Shown piece after piece: positions 1 through 8,437 of a DNA stretch of 64,000 nt (within the stretch, counting starts at the first letter, position 1; the number at the start of each line of letters is the position of its first letter). A model generated the notes under the pieces. The model ran no database searches. It was not told the origin of the DNA and saw nothing but the letters and a program-made list of their open reading frames with translations. This DNA is from Streptomyces fildesensis. Lineage in GTDB: Bacteria > Actinomycetota > Actinomycetes > Streptomycetales > Streptomycetaceae. Position numbers and translations under genes: made by a program. The stretch spans positions 1 through 64,000 of the forward strand of contig NZ_JAAIKO010000045.1 in the NCBI RefSeq assembly GCF_016107395.1, given 5' to 3'.

Positions 1-78
1 CAGCGCACTCCTCAACACACCGTGTATACCCATAAGTTGAGGAATTCAGCACTAGCGCCGCCCATGCGTGCCAGTTGC

Positions 79-546
79 TCACACCACACCCAGCAGACGC
101 TCCAGCAGCCGCGACGCGCTGACCACGCCCAGCAGCCGGTCCCCGCCCGTGGGATCGGCGCCATGTTCGACCACCGCGACCAGGGGACTGCGCGAGGACG
201 CCATCAGCGCGGCGACCTCCACCGCGGTGTCCTCCGCGTCCGCGATCGCCGGCGGGCCCGCGTTCTTCGGCAGGACGTCGGCTACCGTGCGCCCGGTCAG
301 CGCCTGGCACAGGCGGTCCGCGTGCGGCTCGTCGATCACCGCAGCCAGCGCCGGATCCTCCAGCACATAGCCCGGCACCAGGAACCGCACCAGCTGTGAG
401 GCGGGCAGGATCGCTCTCGGCATCCCGTAAGGGTCCAGCACCAAGACGGCCGGGAGCCGTTGCTCGGCCAACAGCCGCGCGGCGGCCAGCGCCTGATCAC
501 CCTCGGCGATGCTGGGATAGGGCTCGGCCAGATCACGGGCACGCAT
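79..546 (-). CDS. CBS domain-containing protein
   Basis: The product of 155 residues has two CBS-type halves. The first spans about residues 10-60 (an AVLVLDPYGMPRAILPASQL stretch) and the second about 90-150 (VADVLPKN, then SPLVAVVEHG and LLGVVSASRLLERLL). CBS pairs bind adenosine ligands and regulate enzymes or transporters; no catalytic domain is attached. I chose the ATG at 546 because GAGGAG lies 6 bases upstream; the longer reading frame to 690 adds only low-complexity Arg/Pro/Gly residues. The partner gene would lie left of the window, since the stop at 79 faces the edge. Family assignment is firm, ligand and partner unknown. Confidence 0.85.
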   Translation of the reverse strand: MRARDLAEPYPSIAEGDQALAAARLLAEQRLPAVLVLDPYGMPRAILPASQLVRFLVPGYVLEDPALAAVIDEPHADRLCQALTGRTVADVLPKNAGPPAIADAEDTAVEVAALMASSRSPLVAVVEHGADPTGGDRLLGVVSASRLLERLLGVV

Positions 547-810
547 CAGCGGCTCCTCGCACACGATGAAGCGCCCACCGCCAGGGCCGTTCCCGGCCCT
601 CTCCGGGGCACCAGGAACGGAACAGGATGTGCCGGCCGCAGCAGTAGGAAACCGCCTCACACGTCGCCACGGGAACCTCCAGATCGGCAAAAAGGATCGC
701 CAAAGCGATCGCCGACCAGACTTCCCGGCACACCAAGCAGGACTCTACGCACCACCCCCGCCCCCGACCAGGACCTCCGGGCCCCGACATGTCGTTGTCA
801 ACTCAACGAT

Positions 811-827
811 GTTGCGTCAGATGCAAC
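811..827. promoter_or_regulatory. Isolated inverted repeat in gene-free stretch
   Basis: GTTGCGTCAGATGCAAC has 5-bp perfect arms (GTTGC/GCAAC) around a 7-base centre. It lies in 547-1141, where I see no convincing gene: the reading frames there lack family resemblance. It may be an operator for the CBS gene 265 bp away, or chance. Confidence 0.25.
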
Positions 828-1141
828 GTGAGCGTGGTCGAGGATCTACCGGGGGCTGCGTACCTGCTCCTTGCCGACGGCAAGTACACCTGGACCCGCA
901 GTCTCGGAAGCACTGTTGGAAGGCTGGGCACGGCAGCAGCGCACCGGGTTCCTGGACTTCGAGTCGAAGATCCGTCCCAGAACCTCACTGGTCCGACGAC
1001 TGACCAGCTTCACCCCATGAGCACCCCGTGGCAGTGGGAGCAGGCCGAGGTGGAGGCTTTCTTCGATCAACTGAGTACGGGCCAGAGTGAGTGTCAGTCA
1101 TGGGAGCTTTGGTGGTTTGGCAGGGTTCCGCCGTGGAGTGC

Positions 1142-2151
1142 TCAGCTGGGGTTGATGGTCTTACGTAAGCCGTAGACGGCGGCGCCGAGGGCGAGGACCG
1201 CCGCGCCGGAGGCAGCTGATGCCAGTGGCAGGGCGAAGGCCAGGACAATGCAGCCGATGAGGCCGAGGGCGGGTACCGCACGTGGCGGGCAGCCTTCGGC
1301 GGGAGTGAGGGTGAAGGCCGCGGCGTTGGCGATGGCGTAGTAGGCCAGCACTCCGAAGGAGGAGAAGCCGATCGCCCCGCGCACGTCCACGGTCGCGGCG
1401 AGCACAACGACGACGGCACCAACGGCGAGTTCGGCGCGGTAGGGGACGTGGAAACGCGGATGGACGGCAGCCAGGACGGTCAGGGCGGTGACGGCGACGG
1501 CGACGGCCGTGTACACCACGAGGGTGGTGCCCAGGGCGATCGGGATGGCGCGGGGGATGGTGCGGGCGGGGTCGCGGACTTCCTCGCCGAGGGTGGCGAT
1601 GCGCGCATAGCCTGCGAAGGCGAAGAACAGCAGCCCGGCGGCTTGGAGCACACCTGTGACGGTGGTGTCCGCGCCGATGTCCAGCCGGGCGGTGTGGGCG
1701 GTTCCACCGGTCAGGCAGACGGTCACCACGGCGGCGAGGACTGCCAGCACGAAGGCGACGATGACCCGTGTCAGCCAGGCTGACTTCTGCACCCCGGCGT
1801 AGTTCACCGCGGTGAGCGCCACGACAGCGGCGACCGCTACCGCGTGCGCCTGTCCGGGCCACACATAGGTACCGAGGGTCAGGGCCATCGCCGCGCACGA
1901 GGCGGTCTTGCCGACCACGAAAGCCCACCCGGCCAGGTAGCCCCAGAAATTCCCGAGGCGTTCGCGGCCGTAGACGTAGGCTCCGCCGGATTGGGGGGTA
2001 ACGGGCGGGCTGAGGACGTGGCGTTGCAGTAGGCCACCACAGCGGCGAGCGCCAGGCCGACGAGCAGACCGGACCCGGCCGCGCCGGCAGCCGGGGCGAG
2101 TGCGGCGAAGATACCCGCTCCGATCATCGAACCGAGGCACTCCGACCTCGT
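1142..2151 (-). pseudogene. APC-family amino acid permease, broken
   Basis: This is a member of the amino acid-polyamine-organocation permease family that no longer has one reading frame. The first readable part (2151-2010) gives LGSMIGAGIFAALAPAAG, the conserved first helix. A frameshift near 2020 then moves to the frame that reads SGGAYVYGRERLGNFWGY and runs to 1142. The N-terminus before LGSMIGAG is missing. Inside the long frame, VTALTVLAAV joins directly to HPRFHVPYRAE, whereas these family blocks are normally separated by several tens of residues, so an internal deletion is likely. An intact relative would have about 12 membrane helices and 420-480 residues. It is almost certainly non-functional. 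Confidence 0.8.
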
Positions 2152-2531
2152 CGCTCAGCCGTACGCCTCGGCCTCGACGACCCCACGTCCGTCCTCGCGC
2201 TGGCCGAACACCCCGATCCCTCGGCTAGAGGCCGGCTCGGTCTCTAGCGGCACATCCACGCGCCGACTCCGCGCTGAGCACCGACCCAGCCGTTCGAGAG
2301 CGAGCCGTTGCGAAGGTGCCTCGACGGCTGCCATCCGGCCGACGGTGGTCGGCTGGGGCTGCAAGAGGAAGCGGGGATCATAGGCGACGGCAGCTGCGCG
2401 CTGCGCGCATTTGAGCACTTTCGCTGAATCAAATCGTTCGCCCAGTGCAAAGGTTAGCGTGGCTCATGCCCCGGCACACCCAGGGGCAACAGCGTCCGCC
2501 CGATGAACCGTCGCGCACTCCAGGAGGCATG

Positions 2532-3203
2532 ATGAAATCTCATGCGCGGAATCCGAGGCTCTCATCCCGTCGCGGCCGCCTGACGGCCGTTGCCGTCGCT
2601 CTCGTGGCAGTCATCGCCACCGTATCCGTATGGCTCGCGCAGACAAACAGCTCCGCTCACGAGTCAGTCTCCGCGAACCTCCCGGTGTCGGGGGCCGGCC
2701 AAGCCGCCCCGAGGGCGGGAAACACGGGTGCCGTCACCGAGTTGGACAAGACGTTCCTCACCAAGGTCCGACAAGCCGGCCTGTGGGAGATGCCGGCGGG
2801 CCGGCTCGCCCAAACGCATGCATCGAGTGAAGCCATCAAACGCGCTGGTATGCATCTGCTCGACGGGCACAGCACGCTCGATCAGCTGGTCCGCGAGGAC
2901 TCCGCGGCGCTGAACGTGCCGATTCCCGACCAGGCCACCGCCGAACAACAAGGCTGGGTAACCCAGTTGGAAAATGCGCGTGGCGAAGCCTTCGACCAGC
3001 TCTTCGTGGACCTCCTCCGGGCATCCCACGGCAAGGTATTCATCACCATCGGTGAGGTGCGCGCGGGCACCAAGAACTCCTTGGTGCGGCGACTGGCAAC
3101 GCAGGCCAACAACACCGTCCAGGACCACATGGATGTCCTGGAGGACACCGGCCTCGTCAGGGACACCACCCTCGACGACATCGCCTCGACCATTCCCAAG
3201 TGA
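2532..3203 (+). CDS. DUF4142 secreted or membrane-anchored protein
   Basis: The 223-residue product begins with a charged n-region and a hydrophobic segment (LTAVAVALVAVIATVSVWLA) that should act as a signal peptide or anchor. A helical DUF4142 domain follows from about residue 65 to the end: LDKTFLTKVRQAGLWEM, an AGMHLLDGHSTLDQLV block, and NTVQDHMDVLEDTGL near the C-terminus. DUF4142 proteins are ferritin-like four-helix bundles outside the membrane with no fixed biochemical role. AGGAGG at 2522-2527 places the start at 2532; the ATG at 2529 is too close to it. The 380 bases upstream (2152-2531) hold no gene I can support. The gene appears to stand alone. Confidence 0.85.
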   Translation: MKSHARNPRLSSRRGRLTAVAVALVAVIATVSVWLAQTNSSAHESVSANLPVSGAGQAAPRAGNTGAVTELDKTFLTKVRQAGLWEMPAGRLAQTHASSEAIKRAGMHLLDGHSTLDQLVREDSAALNVPIPDQATAEQQGWVTQLENARGEAFDQLFVDLLRASHGKVFITIGEVRAGTKNSLVRRLATQANNTVQDHMDVLEDTGLVRDTTLDDIASTIPK

Positions 3204-3334
3204 CCCTCCGCCGTGCCGTGCCACGAGATGAACCCTCAGAGCGCGGGGCGACGGCCGCGAGAGGCATCCCGAGCCTCGGCGTTCACGCTCAGCGACTGCG
3301 GGTGGCCCACACCTCAACGTACGGCCCCGGGTCG

Positions 3335-3769
3335 ATGCGGTCGATAGCCCTGGTCCTGACCACAAACGAGGGCGGGCACGACGCCTTTCTTCCGCCCCAT
3401 CGCCCCACCCCGTCGGAGTTCGCCGCAGGACGGTACACCGCCGTCTACGAAGTGGACATGGGCGTTCACTCCTGCACCGCGTCAGTGCCGCTACCCAGCG
3501 ACAACGACGCCTTCGACTTCACCGCCGATCTGGACGTGACCTGGCAGGTCATTCAGCCGGATCAGTTCGCGACCAGCCGAGAGCGCGACATGCCCGCTCT
3601 GTTGGCCGGGCGGCTGGACGAACTGGATGCGCCCGCTCGGGCTCAGGCATTGCGTGGGGCTGTCGGCCCAGGCGATTCACGCCTCGGCCTGGTCCGTTTG
3701 CAGTCCAGCCGGCAGGACTTCGGGTTGAGGTGGGCGGCGCTGATGTACTCGGCCAGGGCCGTCGCGTGA
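3335..3769 (+). pseudogene. Truncated conserved actinobacterial protein
   Basis: The first 100 or so residues (MRSIALVLTTNEGGHDAF, then AGRYTAVYEVDMGVH and FTADLDVTWQVIQPDQFA) resemble the N-terminus of a larger conserved Streptomyces protein of unknown role. After about residue 105 the translation loses that character and stops at 3769, so most of the protein appears to be missing. There is no good ribosome site before the ATG at 3335, and an in-frame start at 3200 would overlap the DUF4142 stop. I regard it as a 3'-truncated remnant; a short functional protein cannot be excluded. Confidence 0.45.
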
Positions 3770-3865
3770 CGCCACGCCTTCTTCGAGGTGTTGGACCCGG
3801 TAATGGATCAGGCGGTCAGCGAAGGCGTTGGTGGTGGTCGTCGAGGACCTTCGATCTCCTGTCGG

Positions 3866-4309
3866 TCATGCCAGATCAGTACGCCCGAGCCAGGAAGGCT
3901 TGACCGGAACGCCGTCGTTGTACCGCTCCACCGGACTCGAGTCGCCCACAACCGGCGGTGTGGTGCCCTCGGATTCCGGTAGTTGCGCATCCACCGGCTC
4001 CGGCTGTGGTTCCGGCGTTGCTGTGGGCACGGGCGCCGCCGAGTCCTCGACCAACTCCGCCAGGGTGAAGCGCGTACTGAAGGACTGCCAGGTGCCGTCC
4101 ACGACGAGAAGAAGCCCGTCACATGTTCGGAACAGACGGCGGCGCTGCGGACTTCTGGGGTGTTCGGGTTCGTGCCGGCGGGCGCGGGCCTCCAGTTCGG
4201 CCAGCGCCTCCTGTCTGCTGCCCTCCACGTGTTGCATGACGGAAGCCTCGGTGTGCTTGCGTTCCCCCAAGCCCACGGTCGTCTCCATGACCAGCCCCCA
4301 CACGGCCAT
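3866..4309 (-). CDS. Conserved hypothetical protein
   Basis: The product has 147 residues. It begins MAVWGLVMETTVGLGERKH, has a charged helical stretch (EGSRQEALAELEARARRHEPEH), a core that looks beta-rich (RRLFRTCDGLLLVVDGTWQSFSTRFTLAELVEDS is split by charged turns), then a Pro/Glu-rich tail. No signal peptide or membrane segment is visible and I do not recognise a family. AAGGGAG at good distance supports the ATG at 4309 over the longer frame to 4393. It lies 80 bases downstream of the stop of the membrane-anchored gene at 4390, on the same strand, so the two may be co-transcribed. Confidence 0.6.
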   Translation of the reverse strand: MAVWGLVMETTVGLGERKHTEASVMQHVEGSRQEALAELEARARRHEPEHPRSPQRRRLFRTCDGLLLVVDGTWQSFSTRFTLAELVEDSAAPVPTATPEPQPEPVDAQLPESEGTTPPVVGDSSPVERYNDGVPVKPSWLGRTDLA

Positions 4310-4389
4310 GCCTGTCTCCCTTTGGTTCGGTTCACTGGCCAACCCATGAACTGGGTGTTCGCGCAGGCGCGCTGAATCGGCGGTACGTC

Positions 4390-5508
4390 TCACGGCTCCG
4401 GCGGCAGCCGTAGCTCTGTGCAGTTTCCGAGCCGGACCTGGTCCATTGCGAACGCGGTCACGTACTCGCGCAACGACACCCGCTGTTCATGACGCTCGGC
4501 GGCCGTCGGAGGGTGGTATTCCTTCTGCCCCTCACCCCGGTCCGAGTAGCCGTAGCCCCAGTGCGCGGCGAAGCCGGTGTTCTCACCGTCGCAGCTGGCG
4601 ATCGCCCACGCCTGGTCCTCGGTCAACGATGGCTTCCAGGCGCCGTCGCCCATCGGCAGCGGGTCGGGCCCCGATCCCATCTCGCGCACGTGCGGCCCCC
4701 AGTCGCCGTGCCAGCTGGTGAGTTCGACGAGCGGCCGGCCGGGCTTGGTTCCCTCGCCTGGCGCGTTCAGGGTGCACCGGCCGACGATGCCGCCGTCGGC
4801 GATGGCGATGCGGACCTTGCGTTCGAGCCCGTCGGCCGGGACATGGGTGGTGGCGAGAGCGTCGCAGGCGGTGCCTTTCGCCTCTGCTCGGGGCACGTAG
4901 GCGCCGAGGTCCGGTACCGCTCCGTCCTGCGGAGCAGGCAGCGGCCGACCGCCACAACCGAGTTTCTCGCTCACCATGTTCGTCATCCGTACCGCCAGTC
5001 GCAGCATCGCCGCTTTCTCCTGACGGCTCTCGGCGAAGTACGTCCACGTTCCCACCAGTAGCCGCCGCGGTCCTTGGCCGGGTTCATTGCCGGCGCGCGG
5101 GCACGGGGGCATGAGGTAGACGAGACTGTTCTCGGCTTCGAAGCCGGGCAGCCCACCGGGCAGCACCGCGTGCGGTGGACGGCCGGTGCCGACGAACGAC
5201 AGCTCCTTCTTCTGACCTGCTTGGTCCAAGTACGCGTCGACAGCGACTACGACCTTGTCCCTGTCGTCCGTCAGCACGCAGTGGTACTCGCCACGATCCT
5301 TGTCGAAGGACTGCCGCTCCGCCCCGAGCCGCGCGTCCGTACGCACCGTTCGCAGATCGTCGCTGGGCAGCTTGTGGTCGCATGCCTCACGTGACAGCCA
5401 CCAGTCCTTTACCGGAGCCTGGACCGAGAATCCGACAACGACCAGGACGATGGCCGTACAAGCCAAGCCCCACAGCCACTTGCGGTGCCGCAGTGCCCAA
5501 TTCTTCAC
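4390..5508 (-). CDS. Membrane-anchored extracytoplasmic hypothetical protein
   Basis: The 372-residue product has a basic N-terminus followed by one hydrophobic helix at about residues 14-30 (LWGLACTAIVLVVVGFSV) and a long polar remainder, giving an N-in, C-out topology. Several cysteines in the outer part (in SREACDHKLP, GEYHCVLT, KLGCGGRP, GTACDAL, GRCTLN, ASCDGE, GNCTEL) could form disulfides. This resembles a group of Streptomyces conserved membrane-anchored proteins without a known role. The ribosome site is only GGGG-like. No partner operon is evident apart from the small gene downstream. Confidence 0.7.
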   Translation of the reverse strand: MKNWALRHRKWLWGLACTAIVLVVVGFSVQAPVKDWWLSREACDHKLPSDDLRTVRTDARLGAERQSFDKDRGEYHCVLTDDRDKVVVAVDAYLDQAGQKKELSFVGTGRPPHAVLPGGLPGFEAENSLVYLMPPCPRAGNEPGQGPRRLLVGTWTYFAESRQEKAAMLRLAVRMTNMVSEKLGCGGRPLPAPQDGAVPDLGAYVPRAEAKGTACDALATTHVPADGLERKVRIAIADGGIVGRCTLNAPGEGTKPGRPLVELTSWHGDWGPHVREMGSGPDPLPMGDGAWKPSLTEDQAWAIASCDGENTGFAAHWGYGYSDRGEGQKEYHPPTAAERHEQRVSLREYVTAFAMDQVRLGNCTELRLPPEP

Positions 5509-5844
5509 CGATTCCCCGCCCCCGTAGTCACTTCCGAGTCATCGCGCCACCCTTGCACAGGGGAGGGTGCAAGGCGCCCCCGGGCCCCGTTACTTGGGCC
5601 GCTTCGCCACGTCCAGTGTCCGTCGCCGTTTGCCGCCGTTTACCGCCGTTCGCCGAGACTCCTGAGGCCACGATGCCCCACCAGGCTGCACGGTGCGTCC
5701 GAATCGGGGATCCGACGGAAGGCACTCACTGTGCCAGTGGCGAGTCCGGCGCCATTGCGTCGACCTCTGCCGGTCATAAGGGCCGCCAGCCACCCGGCAC
5801 GCTCCGCAGGCGCGCGCCGAGGTGCCTACACCACTGACGGGCCC

Positions 5845-6027
5845 TCAGGCGTTGAAGGTGAACACCCTCTCCGCGCCAATCTGTCGAAGTACCGGCCGTA
5901 CGTCGGAGGAGGCGTCCCGGATCGTCACACTGCTGTACTCGGAACCCGAGCGGCGGAGCGCGCTAATGAGTCCGATCGCGGCGTTTGCGTCGATCCGCCG
6001 CACATCGCGAAAATCGATGACCCACTC
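5845..6027 (-). pseudogene. STAS-domain anti-sigma antagonist, C-terminal fragment
   Basis: Only the second half of a STAS domain is readable: GEWVIDFRDVRRIDANAAIG, then LISALRRSGSEYSSVTIRDA and VRPVLRQIGAERVFTF. This covers the strand-turn-helix that in complete antagonists carries the phosphorylatable Ser; here the equivalent position reads DANAA. Upstream the frame runs into sequence antisense to the SDR fragment, so the front half was lost, apparently by recombination at about 6030-6140. It is a decayed gene. Confidence 0.6.
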
Positions 6028-6139
6028 GCCGGGAGCGCGGCGGCGACCCGAGGCGGCGCGTTGGGTGTTCTTGGACAAGGGGAAGCCCACTGCCCTGAGG
6101 CTCTGGGGCGGCCGGACGGACGAGTCCGGCCCATGCCCC

Positions 6140-6788
6140 GTCAAGATTTCGTTGTCGGGCGTCCGCGACGCCGCCCACCGGATCCTGGACCGGCACCAGA
6201 GCATCGACGCCCTCATCCACTCCACCGGCGTACTCACCACCCAGGAGAGCCGCACGGCCGACGGGCTCCACCCGTTCTTCGCAGTCAACTACCTCAGCCG
6301 CTACCACCTCACCCAGCTCCTCCTGCCCGCTCTGCGCCACTCCGAGCGGCCGACCGTGGTCATGAATGACCGCCGCCATCCCGCCGACCGACGACGCCGA
6401 CTTCACCCGGTTCCCCACGTTCGACTCGTTCAATTTCGCCCGCGACCGCAAGCCGGCCCAACTCGCCAACCACCACTACGCCGCCCACCTCACCCGCACC
6501 GAACCCGGCCTCGCCGCCGGGGTCGTGAACGCGGGCGCCGCGAAGACCGACATCCTGCGCAGCGCCCCCTGGTACATGCGGGCCGGCGCCAAGGTCCTCG
6601 GACCGGTCGTCTTCGACACCGTCGAGACCTCCGCGCGCAACGTCGTCGAAGCCGTCCGCCGCGACGACTGGACGACGCCTGCCTACTGGAGCAAGACCGG
6701 CCGCTTCGAGCAGTGCACCCCCATCGCGCTCGACCCCACGGTCACCCAGCACCTGGTGGACGTCTCCCGCGCTCTCACCGGAGTCTGA
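6140..6788 (+). pseudogene. Short-chain dehydrogenase/reductase fragment, frameshifted
   Basis: One frame reads DALIHSTGVLTTQESRTADG and FFAVNYLSRYHLTQLLLPAL, the N-A-G-like and N-x-Y-S region of an SDR up to about 6362. The continuation, TAAIPPTDDADFTRFPTF to ALTGV, is in a different frame from about 6366 to the stop at 6788. The Rossmann glycine motif at the N-terminus is absent. The gene is therefore 5'-truncated and frameshifted, in a debris zone with the STAS fragment on one side and a Tn3 fragment on the other. Confidence 0.7.
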
Positions 6789-6819
6789 CACCGCAGCACT
6801 CGGCCACGGACACGGCGGG

Positions 6820-7046
6820 TCAGCCGTCCGAGACGTCGTCCTCGTCTTCATCGAGGACCGGCTCGTTCGGATCGCGCAGCGGACGCGGGCCGCAGGCCGC
6901 CGGCCGCCGGGCTGGAGCCCTGGAAGCTGTAGAGGCCGAGCATGCTGAGGTTTGCGCGGTGGAGCGGGGACAGCCGGGCGACGTCCTCGTCCAGGTCGTC
7001 GTGTTCGCGCTGGTCGGCGGGCAGCGCCCGCACGCATATTGAGGTC
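6820..7046 (-). mobile_element. Tn3-family transposase C-terminal remnant
   Basis: Two frames together encode the typical end of an actinobacterial Tn3-family transposase. One reads LDEDVARLSPLHRANLSMLG then YSFQ and GGLRP, and after a frameshift near 6890 the other reads RPLRDPNEPVLDEDEDDV to the stop at 6820. The catalytic DDE portion is missing and I found no 38-bp terminal repeat. It is a scar of an old insertion and probably explains the fragmentation nearby. Confidence 0.6.
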
Positions 7047-7051
7047 ATGAT

Positions 7052-7231
7052 CTCTTCGCTCGCCGGCCCGATCTGGTCGTGGTCGCGGCCCGCTCCGCCG
7101 TCCCCGTGCACTACACGTCGTGGGAACACTTCACCGAGGACCGGGACCAGGTCACCACTGCCTTCACGACCGCCGGCCTCGGGGAGGCCCTTCGCCGGCT
7201 CGTGCCGGGAGTCCCTGAGACGCTCGGGTGA
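7052..7231 (+). pseudogene. Metallo-beta-lactamase-fold hydrolase, C-terminal fragment
   Basis: The frame ending at 7231 reads PDLVVVAARSAVPVHYTSWE then HFTEDRDQVTTAFTTAGL and LRRLVPG. The VPVHYxxWEHF block resembles the C-terminal metal-ligand region of UlaG-like metallo-hydrolases. No start or zinc-binding HxHxDH block is present. The fragment stops 80 bases before the MarR gene, so the intact pair may once have been an operon. The call rests on a short match by eye. Confidence 0.4.
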
Positions 7232-7310
7232 CGCCCCGCGCGCCGGGTCGACGAGGTGATCACTGTGCGGTCGTGGTGGGGCAGGCACTCTCCAGGATAG
7301 AAAGGACGGT

Positions 7311-7841
7311 ATGACCGAGCGCACGAACCCGGTGGGGGCCACAGACGATGTCGACGCGGTGACCCGTGCGGTACTGACCGCCTCACGGGTCCTGGTCGCG
7401 GTCTCCGCGCGCTCGCTGGCGGCCGTCGAGGACCGTGTGACGCTGCCGCAGTTCCGTCTGCTGGTGACGCTGTCCACGCACGGAACGGCCAAGCTCGTGG
7501 AGGTCGCCGAGTGGCTGGGCGTCAACCCTTCCACCGCGATGCGCATGGTCGACCGGCTGATCGCTGTCGGCTTCGCCGACCGGCAGATCAACCCCCGTAA
7601 CCGGCGCGAGACCATGCTCGCGCTGACCGAACGGGGACGCCGCATCGTCGAGGAGGTCACCACCCACAGGCGTGCCGAGATCGCGACGATCGTCGAGCGC
7701 GTGGCGCCTGCCCAGCGTGCCGTTCTGGTGGACGCGTTGACCGCGTTCGCCGAGGCGGCCGGCGAGCCCGCAGTCCCCCGGTCGGCGCAGGACCTCCACC
7801 CTCTGGGCTGGCCCGACCCGTCTGCCACCACGAACCGCTGA
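7311..7841 (+). CDS. MarR-family transcriptional regulator
   Basis: The 176-residue product has the MarR winged helix-turn-helix: LPQFRLLVTLSTHG, LVEVAEWLGVNPSTAMRMVD as recognition helix, and a wing with the family signature NRRETMLALTERGRRIV at about residues 97-112. Helical flanks form the dimer interface. It likely represses a neighbouring detoxification or efflux gene in response to a small ligand. A GAAAGGA site lies before the ATG at 7311. The neighbours are a fragmentary hydrolase upstream and a decayed ClC channel downstream, so its original target may be gone. The gene itself is intact. Confidence 0.9.
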   Translation: MTERTNPVGATDDVDAVTRAVLTASRVLVAVSARSLAAVEDRVTLPQFRLLVTLSTHGTAKLVEVAEWLGVNPSTAMRMVDRLIAVGFADRQINPRNRRETMLALTERGRRIVEEVTTHRRAEIATIVERVAPAQRAVLVDALTAFAEAAGEPAVPRSAQDLHPLGWPDPSATTNR

Positions 7842-7911
7842 TTTGCGGCAACCCGCAACAGACGACCCCTCCACGAGCGGCCTCAGTGCCGCGAGATCGA
7901 CTGTTGTCGTT

Positions 7912-8380
7912 TCCGCACTGTGCATAGGCTCGGGCGGCTCGGTGGGACGCGAGGGTCCGATCGGTGCAGATCGGCTCCGCCCTGGGGCCCTCTCGTAAAG
8001 GTCGATGAAAACCGGTTACGGCTTCCGGTCGCGTGCGGCGCAGCGGGTTCGCCCTGCTCAGCATCGTCGCGGGCATGGTCGATATTGGCTTCACCCGCGT
8101 CCTGTACCGCGTCGAGGACGTCTGCGACTGGGTCTGGCGCGGACCTGAGTGGCTGCGCCCCGCTGCGGGCGGGATCCTGCTGGGTGTCCTGCTTCTGACG
8201 CTTCCTCAGATGTACGGGGTCGGTTACCCGGTGCTGCAGAAGGCCGCGCAGGGCGGATAGTGGCCGGGTTCCTGCTTCTCCTGCTGGCCGGCAAGATCCT
8301 CGCGACCACCCTGACGATCGGCATCGGCGGATCCGGCGGCGTCTTCGCCCCGAGCCCAGCCGTATCCAGCGGGTACGGCT
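7912..8380 (+). pseudogene. ClC-type chloride channel/antiporter, multiply broken
   Basis: Blocks of a ClC protein appear in order but in different frames. From 7912: ALCIGSGGSVGREGPI, then VQIGSALG after a 1-base shift; from about 8040: GFALLSIVAGMVDIGFTRVL and LLTLPQMYGVGYPVLQKA; from 8262 in another frame: GKILATTLTIGIGGSGGVFA. GSGGSVGREGP and GGSGGVFAP are the hallmark selectivity-filter motifs. Large portions are deleted, so this is a pseudogene. It ends near the convergent stop of the NAD-binding channel-like gene. Confidence 0.75.
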
Positions 8381-8437
8381 GCGGAGGTCGGACCCAGTCG
8401 CAGCCTGCTGGGTTCGTGCCCTCCCGGGTCGGATTGC

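Noticed and set aside
789..1175. A plus-strand frame containing a segment (STPWQWEQAEVEAFFDQL) faintly like a tyrosine recombinase N-terminus
   Set aside because: Only about 20 residues look alike, with no catalytic domain, so it is too weak to call a remnant.
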